Below the pieces are notes generated by a model. That model did not search any database and was not told where the DNA came from. It saw only the letters and a list, made by a program, of their open reading frames with translations. A stretch of DNA of 64,000 nt from Propylenella binzhouense (GTDB lineage Bacteria; Pseudomonadota; Alphaproteobacteria; Rhizobiales; Afifellaceae), in NCBI RefSeq assembly GCF_009866965.1, contig NZ_SPKJ01000003.1:1-64000 (forward strand). Direction: 5' to 3'. How positions within the stretch are numbered: the first letter of the stretch is position 1; each line of letters begins with the position of its first letter. Made by a program: the position numbers and the translations under genes. Positions 28,334 through 36,495 of the stretch are shown in pieces.

Positions 28334-29293
28334 ATGACAGATCAGATCAGCACTCGGTTACATGTCGTTGATGACATCGCGGACGGGGTACGGCTTTACG
28401 ACTTCAGGCCGATGCCTGGCGCAACCTTGCCGGCATTTTCTCCGGGTTCGCATATCGATGTCGTTCTTGGGCCGGAACTCGTTCGCAGCTATTCGCTGTG
28501 CAACCTCGACGAGAGCGGGGGCCGTTATGTCATTGCCATTAGGAGGCAAGATGACGGCAAAGGCGGTTCGGTGACTGCTCACCGGACATTGCAGGTGGGG
28601 GACGAGGTCCGGATTCGTCCTCCGCGTAACAATTTCCAATTGATCGAGAATGCCGAGCACTCGGTGTTTATCGCCGGGGGAATCGGAATCACGCCGATCT
28701 TTGCGATGATACAACGGCTCGAGAAGCTGAAGCGATCGTGGGAGCTTCACTATTCTTCCCCAACGCGTCGACGGGCAGCCTTCCTGGCCGAGTTCGAAGC
28801 ATTGGAGGAGAAGGAAGGGGGGCGCGTCCACTTCCATTCCGACGACGAACATGGCGGATCGATCATGGATCTGAGGCCCATCCTTGGCACGTATCGAGCC
28901 GGTTCGCATTATTACTGCTGTGGCCCGTCGGGCATGATCGAGACATTCGAGTCTCTGACCGGAGGCTTTCCTGCCGGCAGCGCGCACCTGGAGCGTTTTT
29001 CGAGCGATGTGCCGCTGTCGACCGCCGGCAGCTTCGAGGTGGAGTTCCGTCGCCTTGGAAAAAGTGTCCGGGTGCATGAAGGCGAGACGATCTTGCAGGC
29101 GGCCATCAACGCCGGTGCCGATGTGGCGTTCTCCTGCGAAGAGGGAGTATGCGGGTCCTGCGAAACGGCCGTGATCGAAGGCATTCCGGATCATCAGGAC
29201 CTCGTGCTTTCGAAGCACGAACGGGAAGCAAACAGAAAAATGATGATCTGCTGCTCCCGTTCCAAGACGCCGAAGCTGGTATTGGACCTTTGA
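28334..29293 (+). CDS. Phthalate-dioxygenase-reductase-type oxidoreductase (FMN, NADH, 2Fe-2S)
   Basis: Reductase of 319 residues from the ATG at 28334. Domains in order: flavin-binding barrel (RSYSLCN, about residue 53), NAD domain (GGIGITPIFAMI, about 118) and a C-terminal plant-type ferredoxin with CEEGVCGSC and a further Cys in MMICCSRS. This order is that of phthalate dioxygenase reductase and vanillate demethylase VanB. It normally serves Rieske oxygenases, but no Rieske protein is encoded here, so the adjacent P450 (70 bp upstream) is the likely acceptor. The stop overlaps a TTG start of the next gene. Confidence 0.9.
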   Translation: MTDQISTRLHVVDDIADGVRLYDFRPMPGATLPAFSPGSHIDVVLGPELVRSYSLCNLDESGGRYVIAIRRQDDGKGGSVTAHRTLQVGDEVRIRPPRNNFQLIENAEHSVFIAGGIGITPIFAMIQRLEKLKRSWELHYSSPTRRRAAFLAEFEALEEKEGGRVHFHSDDEHGGSIMDLRPILGTYRAGSHYYCCGPSGMIETFESLTGGFPAGSAHLERFSSDVPLSTAGSFEVEFRRLGKSVRVHEGETILQAAINAGADVAFSCEEGVCGSCETAVIEGIPDHQDLVLSKHEREANRKMMICCSRSKTPKLVLDL

Positions 29294-30345
29294 GCGGGAT
29301 AAGGCGCTACAGGGCTGGCCGGGACCCTGGCGAAGTTGAGGTGCCTGCCAGCCTCGAACCAGTCGAAATCCTGCCTGGCGTCCTGTGGTTGCGGGTCGAT
29401 CAGCCATTCGCGCTGGACCACGTCAATTGCTATCTCGTCGAGGATTACGGGGGATGGACTCTCGTCGACACGGGCATCGGCGGTGAGATCGGATCCCGGC
29501 AATGGGATGCATTGCTCAACGGACCGCTGCGTGGAACCAGGATCACCCGCATTCTGACGACCCACGCCCACCCTGACCATATTGGCGCCGCGGGCTGGCT
29601 CTCCAGGCGTTTCGACGCGGTCATCTACTCGAACGCCGACGAGCTCAACAGGCTACGCCACATGTTGAGATCGTTCGACCCGGCCGAGGCGAGCCGCAAC
29701 GCCGCGTTCTATCGCATGCATGGACTGGCGGGCGAGGCAGCAGATGCCCTGTCCCTGCAGGACCACCGGTATGCCGCCTTCGTGGATGAATTGCCCGCAG
29801 ACATCCGGCATTTGACCTCGTCCGAGGTCCTCGACATAGGCGGGCGCCAGTTCGCCGTCATCATCGGACGCGGGCATTCGCCATGCGGCATGCTCTATCG
29901 CTCGCTGGACGGGACAGTCTGCTTCAGCGGCGATCAGATTCTGAGCAGCATCACGCCGCTGATCGGCGTATGGGCTGAGAACGCCGACGAAAACCCGCTC
30001 GACGACTATCTATCCTTCCTCGCGTCGGTTCCGGTTCAGATTTCGGACGCGGCTCTGGTCCTGGGCGGACATCAGATGCCCTTCAAGGATGCCGCCGCGC
30101 GCGCCCTGTCGATCCGTCGGCATCACGAGGAAAGATGCGCAATCATAAGAAGCTTCTGCGGTGATGAAGGCAGAAGCGTCGGCGACATCATCCCGGTTCT
30201 CTTTCCCAAGGCGAAGGGCGAAATGTCTATCGGATTTGCCTTTGGCGAGGTCCTCGCGCATATGCACTACCTTGCCGCACGCGGGGAACTCGACACCGGG
30301 CGCGCAGGAGACTGGGCCATCCAATTCACGCGGACCAATCCCTGA
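29290..30345 (+). CDS. MBL-fold metallo-hydrolase, copy 1
   Basis: Metallo-beta-lactamase fold protein of about 350 residues. Metal ligands: THAHPDHIG (about residue 95), GRGHSP, FSGDQIL and a late GGHQMPF. No ATG is available near the start. TTG at 29290, overlapping the reductase stop as TTGA, or GTG at 29341 would serve; I use TTG. A paralogue is encoded at 32270-33301 on the other strand. Members can be thioesterases, lactonases or glyoxalase-II-like; with P450 and CoA enzymes around, hydrolysis of a lactone or CoA ester is possible. Confidence 0.82.
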   Translation: MSGIRRYRAGRDPGEVEVPASLEPVEILPGVLWLRVDQPFALDHVNCYLVEDYGGWTLVDTGIGGEIGSRQWDALLNGPLRGTRITRILTTHAHPDHIGAAGWLSRRFDAVIYSNADELNRLRHMLRSFDPAEASRNAAFYRMHGLAGEAADALSLQDHRYAAFVDELPADIRHLTSSEVLDIGGRQFAVIIGRGHSPCGMLYRSLDGTVCFSGDQILSSITPLIGVWAENADENPLDDYLSFLASVPVQISDAALVLGGHQMPFKDAAARALSIRRHHEERCAIIRSFCGDEGRSVGDIIPVLFPKAKGEMSIGFAFGEVLAHMHYLAARGELDTGRAGDWAIQFTRTNP

Positions 30346-30410
30346 GCCCAAGTGCCAATTCCATGCGCTGAGATAGAGCGGCGGCGCATTCGGCTCGGGG
30401 AAGGTTTTTG

Positions 30411-31286
30411 ATGGCTGTCGCGGAAGAGATCCAGGAACAGAGCGACGAAGAAGGGGCCCCGGCCGCGTCTGCGACATCCGTCAGCGCGAAAGCACTGCTC
30501 TTCACGATTCTGGGCGAATATGTGTTTCCCGAACAGCGCCCGGTATGGACAGCAACGATCCTCAAGGCGCTGACCGCCCTCGGCGTATCCGAAAAAGCGG
30601 GGCGGCAGGCTATCAATCGCGCCAACGCGTCCGGCTGGATCGAGGGGCATCGCGAAGGTCGCCGCGTCGCCTGGCAGCTGACGGGGCGCATCCAGCAATC
30701 CATGCGCGAAGGATTGGAGCGCGTGAAGTCGATCGGGCAGGAACCTCAGCCCTGGGACGAGCGCTGGATGGTCTTGTATCTCAGCCTGCCCGAATCGCAT
30801 CGCGGCGTGCGATCCAGGCTCTATAAGGCGCTGAGATGGGCGGGATTCGGAACGCCGACGCCCGGGCTGTGGATCAACCCTCATTCGCGGCGCCTGGACG
30901 AGACAAGGCGGATACTCGAACGATTTGGAGTCAGCGATCGCGCTTATGTTTTCTCCGCCCATTCGCTCGAGGCGGGCCAGGATCTGGAGACGATCGTGCG
31001 ATCCGCTTGGGATCACGACGAGATCCTCGCCATCTATCACCGCCTGCTGGAGCGCTTCGGGAGAATAGATCCCGGCACCGACCGGGACATGTTCGCCGCT
31101 CATTTCGCCCTTGTCCATGAATGGCAGCAAATTCCATTCATCGATCCAGCGCTGCCGAAGGAGCTTCTTTTCGATGACCGGCGGGCTCAGCAGGCCGCCC
31201 GCCAGCTGGAAGCCCTGAAGGAAAGCAGCGGCAGGCAAGCGCGCCGATACTGGAGGAACCTGATGCTGACGGTCGATGCCCGGTAG
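30411..31286 (+). CDS. PaaX family transcriptional regulator
   Basis: Regulator of 291 residues. The N-terminal winged helix (AKALLFTILGEYVFPE, then GRQAINRANASGWIEG) and the middle domain (WDERWMVLYLSLPESHRGVRSRLYKALRWAGFG and LWINPH) match PaaX, the phenylacetyl-CoA-responsive repressor. Effectors of this family are usually CoA thioesters, so here a pathway CoA ester may lift repression. It follows the MBL gene by 65 bp. ATG at 30411 is preferred over the TTG three bases upstream. No phenylacetate (paa) genes are in the window. Confidence 0.85.
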   Translation: MAVAEEIQEQSDEEGAPAASATSVSAKALLFTILGEYVFPEQRPVWTATILKALTALGVSEKAGRQAINRANASGWIEGHREGRRVAWQLTGRIQQSMREGLERVKSIGQEPQPWDERWMVLYLSLPESHRGVRSRLYKALRWAGFGTPTPGLWINPHSRRLDETRRILERFGVSDRAYVFSAHSLEAGQDLETIVRSAWDHDEILAIYHRLLERFGRIDPGTDRDMFAAHFALVHEWQQIPFIDPALPKELLFDDRRAQQAARQLEALKESSGRQARRYWRNLMLTVDAR

Positions 31287-31515
31287 AGGTGTCTCCGAGA
31301 AGCATATGCCCGTTGGCGGCGCCAGCCTCGATCGCTCGTCCGCGCTTCCTCCATCGTCCAAGCCCGTCGCGGTGCAGCACGCGATCCCCCCGTCAACCGT
31401 TGCGGAGGCGGCGATGCGCCAATTATTGTGAGGACTGTATGCGCATATCGGAGTGCCGTTTTCATGCAGTGTGCACCAACTAGCGCTGAACGCCTGCGAA
31501 GAGTCGGAGCAGCAC

Positions 31516-32262
31516 ATGCTTAAGGGCGCCCGAAGACCAGTAAAGGGACGCTCGCCGAAGGCGAGCAGCTTGGCAGCGCCCTCGGTCTATGACCAGCTCA
31601 AGGCCGAGATTCTGGACAGGCACTTGAAGCCTGGCGTCAAGCTAACCCATCAAGGGCTGGCCGAGATGCTGGGCGTGTCGCGCACGCCCGTGCGTGAGGC
31701 GCTGGAGAGATTGTTCCAGGAGGGATACGTCATCCGGATTCCCCGGCGCGGCTTCTTCGTCGCGGAAATCGGCGTGGATGAGGTGATACATCTCTATCAG
31801 ACCCGCGAAGCACTTGAGGTCTACCAGATCGAGCGCCTTGTCGAGAAGGGATTGAGCAGGCGGGAATTCGCCGAACTGAAGGCTATCAACGCACGCTATG
31901 GCAATCTCATTGATGCCAATCTGACGTATGAGCGGCTTCGCGTCGATCGCGACTTCCATGTGCGCCTGGCGTCGCTGACCGGGAACGCCTACCTGGTCGC
32001 GTCGCTCGAGGCCATCTTCGAAAAGGTCATCCTCAAGCGCCGTCTGGAAGGCGTCTCCGATCCGACGGGAAGGGGGCCGTACGAGGATCATCTCAGGCTG
32101 CTCGACGCCCTGGAGAAGGGTGACGGGGCCGCCATCTCGATCTTGCGGGCCCATATTCGCGGCGCCTGCGACAGGCTCATCCTGCATCTGCAAAGCTTCG
32201 AGATTCCGGGCGGGCGCCGAGATTCCGGCCTGTCGCCGGGAAAGCGCGTCTCGACACGGTGA
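31516..32262 (+). CDS. GntR family (FCD) transcriptional regulator
   Basis: Regulator of 248 residues. Winged helix-turn-helix at about residues 25-90 (SVYDQLKAEILDRHLKPG, LAEMLGVSRTPVREALERL, EGYVIRIPRRGFFV) followed by an FCD effector domain with the usual metal-binding pattern (DRDFHVRLA, EDHLRLLDAL, AHIRGACDRL). The ATG at 31516 with GTCGGAGC upstream is preferred to an upstream GTG/ATG. FCD regulators bind organic acids and ATTGnnnnCAAT-type palindromes; candidates at 33413 and 27000 lie close by. It converges with the MBL gene downstream. Confidence 0.88.
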   Translation: MLKGARRPVKGRSPKASSLAAPSVYDQLKAEILDRHLKPGVKLTHQGLAEMLGVSRTPVREALERLFQEGYVIRIPRRGFFVAEIGVDEVIHLYQTREALEVYQIERLVEKGLSRREFAELKAINARYGNLIDANLTYERLRVDRDFHVRLASLTGNAYLVASLEAIFEKVILKRRLEGVSDPTGRGPYEDHLRLLDALEKGDGAAISILRAHIRGACDRLILHLQSFEIPGGRRDSGLSPGKRVSTR

Positions 32263-32269
32263 CGAGACG

Positions 32270-33301
32270 TCAATTGAAGCGATAGATCCGCCGTCCGTCG
32301 GCCGCCGCCTCGCAGATCGCCTCTCCGAGAGTGACAAGGTGGTTGATATGGGCAAGGGTCTCGCCCAGCGCCAACCGCCCCTGTCCTTTGCCTCGCGCCG
32401 TCGGAAAGAGGAGGTTCGAGATCTCGAACGCCGTGGCCGGAACTCGCATCAACTCCAACGTCGCCGCGAGACGCCTCTGATGGTGCTCGACCATGGCATG
32501 GATTCGATGATGCAGCCCGTAAAACGGACTGCCATGCCCCGGAAGAACCAGCAGATCGTCGGGTAACGCCAGCAGATTCTGGAGCGACGCCAGGAAATCG
32601 CCCAACGGGTTTTCCTCCGGCGCCCAATGGAACACCGAAACAAGAGGCGTGATACTCGGCAGTACCTGGTCGCCGGCTATGATGATCCGCCGCGCCTCAT
32701 TGTAGAAGCAGGCATGCTCGTCGGCATGGCCACGCGTCACGATCACCCGCCATTCCTCTCCGTCGAGAGTGATGCTCTGGCCGTCCCGAATGCGCCGGAT
32801 CGCGCCCGGGAGGCGTCCCAGATAGCGCGCCACCCTCGTCCTCTCGGTCGCGAATGCTTCTTCCATTTCAGGGCCACAACCCGCGATGCGCAGGAATCGA
32901 GCGAGTTCAACCGGACGCTCGCCGTGATTGCCAAGGCGAAGACAGGCCGATTGCCATTCGACGAGGGTGGAGGTGAAGCCTGCCTGGAAGGTGTCGCACA
33001 AGAAGCCCGCTGCCCCGACATGGTCGGTGTGACCGTGCGTGGCAATGATCCGATGGACCGGAGCGTTGCCGATCACCTCCTCCGCGATGCGATTCCAGGA
33101 TAGGCCGGTTTCGCTGTCGTTGATGCCGCAGTCGACGATGCTCCAGCCGCCGCTGTCGGCCATCAACCAGCAGTTCACGTGGCTGAGCGCGAAGGGTAGG
33201 GGCATCCGGACCCATCCGATCCCTGGCGCGACCTCCTGAACCTTGCCTGGCGAAGGTATTCCGGCGAATGCCGTTTGTATTCGATTTATACTTGCATTCA
33301 T
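32270..33301 (-). CDS. MBL-fold metallo-hydrolase, copy 2
   Basis: Paralogue of the 29.3-kb MBL protein, about 343 residues from the ATG at 33301. Metal ligands THGHTDHVG, TRGHADEH, AGDQVL and LPGHGSPF are all present. The shared segments PFALxHVNCWL, SITPL, ENPLxDFL and ALGETLAHxxHL show common descent with copy 1. It is divergent from the MaoC-type gene at 33456, with a perfect palindrome between them. It may act on a different ester in the same pathway. Confidence 0.85.
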   Translation of the reverse strand: MNASINRIQTAFAGIPSPGKVQEVAPGIGWVRMPLPFALSHVNCWLMADSGGWSIVDCGINDSETGLSWNRIAEEVIGNAPVHRIIATHGHTDHVGAAGFLCDTFQAGFTSTLVEWQSACLRLGNHGERPVELARFLRIAGCGPEMEEAFATERTRVARYLGRLPGAIRRIRDGQSITLDGEEWRVIVTRGHADEHACFYNEARRIIIAGDQVLPSITPLVSVFHWAPEENPLGDFLASLQNLLALPDDLLVLPGHGSPFYGLHHRIHAMVEHHQRRLAATLELMRVPATAFEISNLLFPTARGKGQGRLALGETLAHINHLVTLGEAICEAAADGRRIYRFN

Positions 33302-33412
33302 CTCGATCCACACAGGCCCGCCGAAGGGTCGCGATCGGCCGCCCGGTCAGTCTTTTCGTTCGTGAAGGATGCGGCATTGAAGCGGGGAGTGCAAGGCCTT
33401 GTGTTGTGCAGA

Positions 33413-33424
33413 ATTGCATGCAAT
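33413..33424. promoter_or_regulatory. Perfect palindrome ATTGCATGCAAT, probable GntR-type operator
   Basis: A perfect 12-bp palindrome in the divergent region between the MBL hydrolase (start 33301) and the MaoC-type gene (start 33456), 31 bp before the latter. The extended form GAATTGCATGCAA is also found at 24522-24534. Its shape fits FCD-type GntR regulators, one of which is encoded 1.2 kb away. Confidence 0.55.
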
Positions 33425-33455
33425 ATTGCCTGAAACCACACATGCAGAGACCGAT

Positions 33456-34631
33456 ATGACCAATTTGCCCACGACGCTTCTCGACAGTTCCAAGCAGGCG
33501 CCCGGCTTGTCGGACGAGCAGGTTGAAGCAGCGAAGCGGCTGATTGGAGTCTGGATGCGCCGCGACGTGCATACGCCGGCCATCTACGAGCCGATCTCCC
33601 TGCACGACATCCGGCGCTGGGCGCATTACAGCGTGGGCGACGACAACCCTCTGTTCTCCAGCGCGGACTACGCGAAGCGAACGCGGTGGGGCACGAACGT
33701 CGCGCCGCCGACCTTCCTCTACTCGATCGATTCCGGCATCGTGGCGCCGGGGCTTCCGGGCGTGCAGTGGATTTTCGCCGGTGGAACCTGGGAGAACTAC
33801 AAGCCCGTCAAGGTGAACGACACCATTTCGGCGCGGGCGCGCCTGGTCGACGTGAAGGAAAAATCCGGCCGCGCGGTGTCGCGTTTCGTCAGCCAGGTCG
33901 GCGAAGTCCTGTATACGAACCAGGCCGGCGAACTGGTGTCGAAGTACAATGGCGAGATCTTCAGGATTCCCCGGGCGCGGAGCGGGTCGGGCTTGCGCTA
34001 TACGGCGGAAAAGAACTCGGCCGAGGTGCCGAGATATTCCGCCGAGCAGCTCGAGGAGATCGCGCACGCCTACCGCACGGAGTTCCGCCGCGGCAGCGAC
34101 GTCCTGTATTTTGAGGATGTCACAGTCGGAGAGCGGCTCCCCGTTCTTTACAAGGGGCCGCTGACGCTGGTGGACATCGTCGGATTCTATGCCGGGCGCA
34201 GGACGGTCTACAGCGTGCTCAAGCTCGCCTTCGAAGAGCGCGACCGGCATCCGAACAACGTCTACTACCACCCCCAGACCAATGTTCCATGCCATCCGGC
34301 GGCGGGCCATTTCGACATCGACATAGCCCGCGAGGTGGGCATGCCGGGCGCCTATGACCAAGGCTGGCAACGGATGAACTGGGCGGGTCACCTGTTGACG
34401 AACTGGGCGGGCGACGCCGGGTTCGTCAGCCGCCTGGAGGGCCGCGTCACCAAGCCGAACCTTGTCGGCGACCTTACCAAGTTGACCGGCGAAGTCACCG
34501 GCCGCGAGATCGTCGGCGACGTTGCGGTGGTCAAGATCAAGTGGTGGGGAGAAAACCAAAAAGGGATTCAGAACTGCAGCGGAACAGCTGAAGTTCAGGT
34601 GCCCTCCCGCAATGTCAAGGTAACATCATGA
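33456..34631 (+). CDS. Double hot-dog (FAS1-like/MaoC-type) acyl-CoA dehydratase
   Basis: Protein of 391 residues. The N-terminal half resembles the FAS1-like dehydratase domain (VGDDNPLFSSADYAKRTRWG, VAPPTFLYS, WENYKPVKVNDTISARARL). The C-terminal half is a second MaoC-like part (VGERLPVLYKGPLTLVDIVGFYAG, HPAAGHFDIDIAREVG, NWAGDAGFVSRL). Such proteins hydrate or dehydrate beta-hydroxyacyl-CoA esters, for example mesaconyl-C4-CoA hydratase. It overlaps the following CoA transferase by ATGA, so they act together. The reaction direction and substrate are unknown. Confidence 0.75.
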   Translation: MTNLPTTLLDSSKQAPGLSDEQVEAAKRLIGVWMRRDVHTPAIYEPISLHDIRRWAHYSVGDDNPLFSSADYAKRTRWGTNVAPPTFLYSIDSGIVAPGLPGVQWIFAGGTWENYKPVKVNDTISARARLVDVKEKSGRAVSRFVSQVGEVLYTNQAGELVSKYNGEIFRIPRARSGSGLRYTAEKNSAEVPRYSAEQLEEIAHAYRTEFRRGSDVLYFEDVTVGERLPVLYKGPLTLVDIVGFYAGRRTVYSVLKLAFEERDRHPNNVYYHPQTNVPCHPAAGHFDIDIAREVGMPGAYDQGWQRMNWAGHLLTNWAGDAGFVSRLEGRVTKPNLVGDLTKLTGEVTGREIVGDVAVVKIKWWGENQKGIQNCSGTAEVQVPSRNVKVTS

Positions 34632-35851
34632 GCTCTGCTGCATTCGGTCCTCTTGCCGGCCTCAAGGTTCTGGATTTCACCCATGGAGTCGCCGGCCCGT
34701 ATTGCACGATGGTGCTGGCCGACCTCGGCTGCGAGGTCATCAAGATCGAAAAGCCCGACCGCGGCGATCCAACGCGCTACATGAACGTGTCCGACCGTTT
34801 CGACACGGAAATCCCGAAGGTGGGCGGCGACTATTTTCTCTCCATCAACCGGAACAAGAAAAGCGTCGGCATCGACATGAAATCGCCAGCGGGCGTCGAG
34901 CTCTGCAAGGAGCTTGCACAATGGGCGGATGTGGCGGTGCAGAATTTCAGGCCGGGCGTGATGAAGCGCCTCGGACTCGGCTTCGAACAGCTTTCCGAGA
35001 TCAACCCCCGTTTGATCTATGCGAACATCTCCGCCTACAGCGATGGGCCCCTCAGCGACAAGCCCGGTATGGATGTGGCCGTGCAGGCACGATCGGGCGT
35101 CATGAAGATCACCGGGCAGACTGGTTCGACAGACCCGTTGCGGCCGGGCGTATCGCTCGCCGACTTCGGCGGCGGCATCTACCTTACCACTGCCGTTCTC
35201 GCGGCGCTCTACGAGCGTGAACGTTCCGGAAAGGGGCAGGAAGTATCGGTGTCGCTGCTGGATGCCACCATGAGCATGCTGGTGAACTATTCGGTTGCGG
35301 TCATGGATGGCGGGGCCGAGCTGGGGCCAATGGGGTCCGGGCATCCGCAACTCGTCCCCTACCAGGCTTTTCCGACGTCGGACGGTCATGTCGTCATCAG
35401 CGCCGGCACCAACAAGATCTACCGTGAATTGTGTGCGGCCCTCGGCCGGCCCGAACTGGGCGAGGATGAGCGGTTCGTCACCAATCAGTCCCGCGTGAAG
35501 AACCGCTCGACCCTGGTCCCGGAGATCTCCGCTGTCACCTCCAGGAAGTCCACAGCGGAATGGATCGAGATTTTCGAGCGAGGCGGCGTGCCGTGCGCGC
35601 CGGTCAACAGTCTTGCCAGTGCCTTTGCCGAGCTTGATCACGGCCCTGGCGGCATGGTGCAGGAAATGGTGCATCCGGGTGCCGGAAAGCTCCATCTGCT
35701 AGGTGTTCCGTTCCGTTTCAGCCGTTCGCCTGGAAAGCTCGTGTCCCCGCCTCCGATGCTGGCGGAGCATACGACCCACGTGCTGCAGACCGTTCTCGGG
35801 CGGAGCGAGGGCGCCATTGACGACCTGCGGCGGCAACGCGTCGTGGGCTAG
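34628..35851 (+). CDS. CaiB/BaiF family III CoA transferase
   Basis: Protein of 407 residues: GPLAGLKVLDFTHGVAGPYC, LADLGCEVIKIEKPDRGD, INRNKKSVGIDM, catalytic Asp in VSLADFGGG (about residue 177). It belongs to the transferase rather than the racemase type. It is translationally coupled to the MaoC-type hydratase, a pairing seen in mesaconyl-CoA metabolism (Mct and Meh in Chloroflexus) and in other acid activation modules. A likely role is moving CoA between an incoming acid and a pathway CoA ester such as succinyl-CoA or acetyl-CoA. Confidence 0.87.
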   Translation: MSSAAFGPLAGLKVLDFTHGVAGPYCTMVLADLGCEVIKIEKPDRGDPTRYMNVSDRFDTEIPKVGGDYFLSINRNKKSVGIDMKSPAGVELCKELAQWADVAVQNFRPGVMKRLGLGFEQLSEINPRLIYANISAYSDGPLSDKPGMDVAVQARSGVMKITGQTGSTDPLRPGVSLADFGGGIYLTTAVLAALYERERSGKGQEVSVSLLDATMSMLVNYSVAVMDGGAELGPMGSGHPQLVPYQAFPTSDGHVVISAGTNKIYRELCAALGRPELGEDERFVTNQSRVKNRSTLVPEISAVTSRKSTAEWIEIFERGGVPCAPVNSLASAFAELDHGPGGMVQEMVHPGAGKLHLLGVPFRFSRSPGKLVSPPPMLAEHTTHVLQTVLGRSEGAIDDLRRQRVVG

Positions 35852-36149
35852 GTTCCTCGGTGATCGGATCCCGCATGCCGGTCCCGAGAAGGCAAAGGCG
35901 CCCGGCCTGATCATCGCGGCACGATGCAGCAAGCCGGGGACGGCGCGCTCGCAGCAGCTCCCGGCGTGTGACCGGGGATATGTTCCGATCATGGGTCCGA
36001 TCCCTGGGCCAGAATCCGCAATGCATGCGGCGAGCCGTTCGGCGGGTCGTTCGGCCGGCCCCGGGCCAGCCCTTTGAAGGCCGTTTGCGAGGGGGTTGCG
36101 GCCAGTCAATCTCTGATGAATTCGCTGATAAAAATACCTCATATGAGGT
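35852..36149. other. Gene-free stretch with a perfect 14-bp palindrome
   Basis: No gene is seen after the CoA transferase stop. ACCTCATATGAGGT at 36136-36149 is a perfect palindrome in an AT-richer patch and may be an operator or the leftover promoter of the truncated TRAP permease genes that follow. No convincing terminator is visible. Confidence 0.45.
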
Positions 36150-36440
36150 GTTGATGGTATTGATTTCGTCAAATATGGGTGCGATCGTAAAGCCTATCTG
36201 CGCTCCGTAGCCGCCCGCGTGCCCTGTCTCGATCGGATAACGGGCAAGCAGATCGCACCGGTAACGAGCGGCCAGATCTACTGGGGCGCCGTGCCGTTTG
36301 TCTGCATACAGCTGATCATGGTGATACTGACCCTCTCTTTTCCGCAGATGGTGATGCACTACAAAAGCGAGGCGGCGAACCCCGGCAGCATCGAGATGAT
36401 GATTCCGGACCTGCCGGAGTTCGAAGTCGAGTTGAAGTGA
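36150..36440 (+). pseudogene. C-terminal remnant of a TRAP transporter large permease (DctM)
   Basis: From about 36230 the frame reads TGKQIAPVTSGQIYWGAVPF, then VCIQLIMVILTLSFPQMVMHY and a polar tail ending VELK. This is the end of the DctM/SiaM-type permease: an external VTxGxIYxGxxPF loop, the last membrane helix and an acidic tail. The rest of the 420-440-residue protein and the DctP/DctQ partners are missing. Upstream residues in this frame (from 36147) are not recognisable. It shows that a TRAP importer was deleted here. Confidence 0.7.
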
Positions 36441-36495
36441 CAGGCGCCCAGGCAAGGCCATCGTAGCGAGCGGACAACCTCCAGGGGTATAGATC

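Noticed and set aside
32907-34559. 550-codon minus-strand frame opposite the MaoC-type gene
   Set aside because: No family pattern, and it overlaps two well-supported genes. Its terminal part is an out-of-frame reading of the MBL gene.
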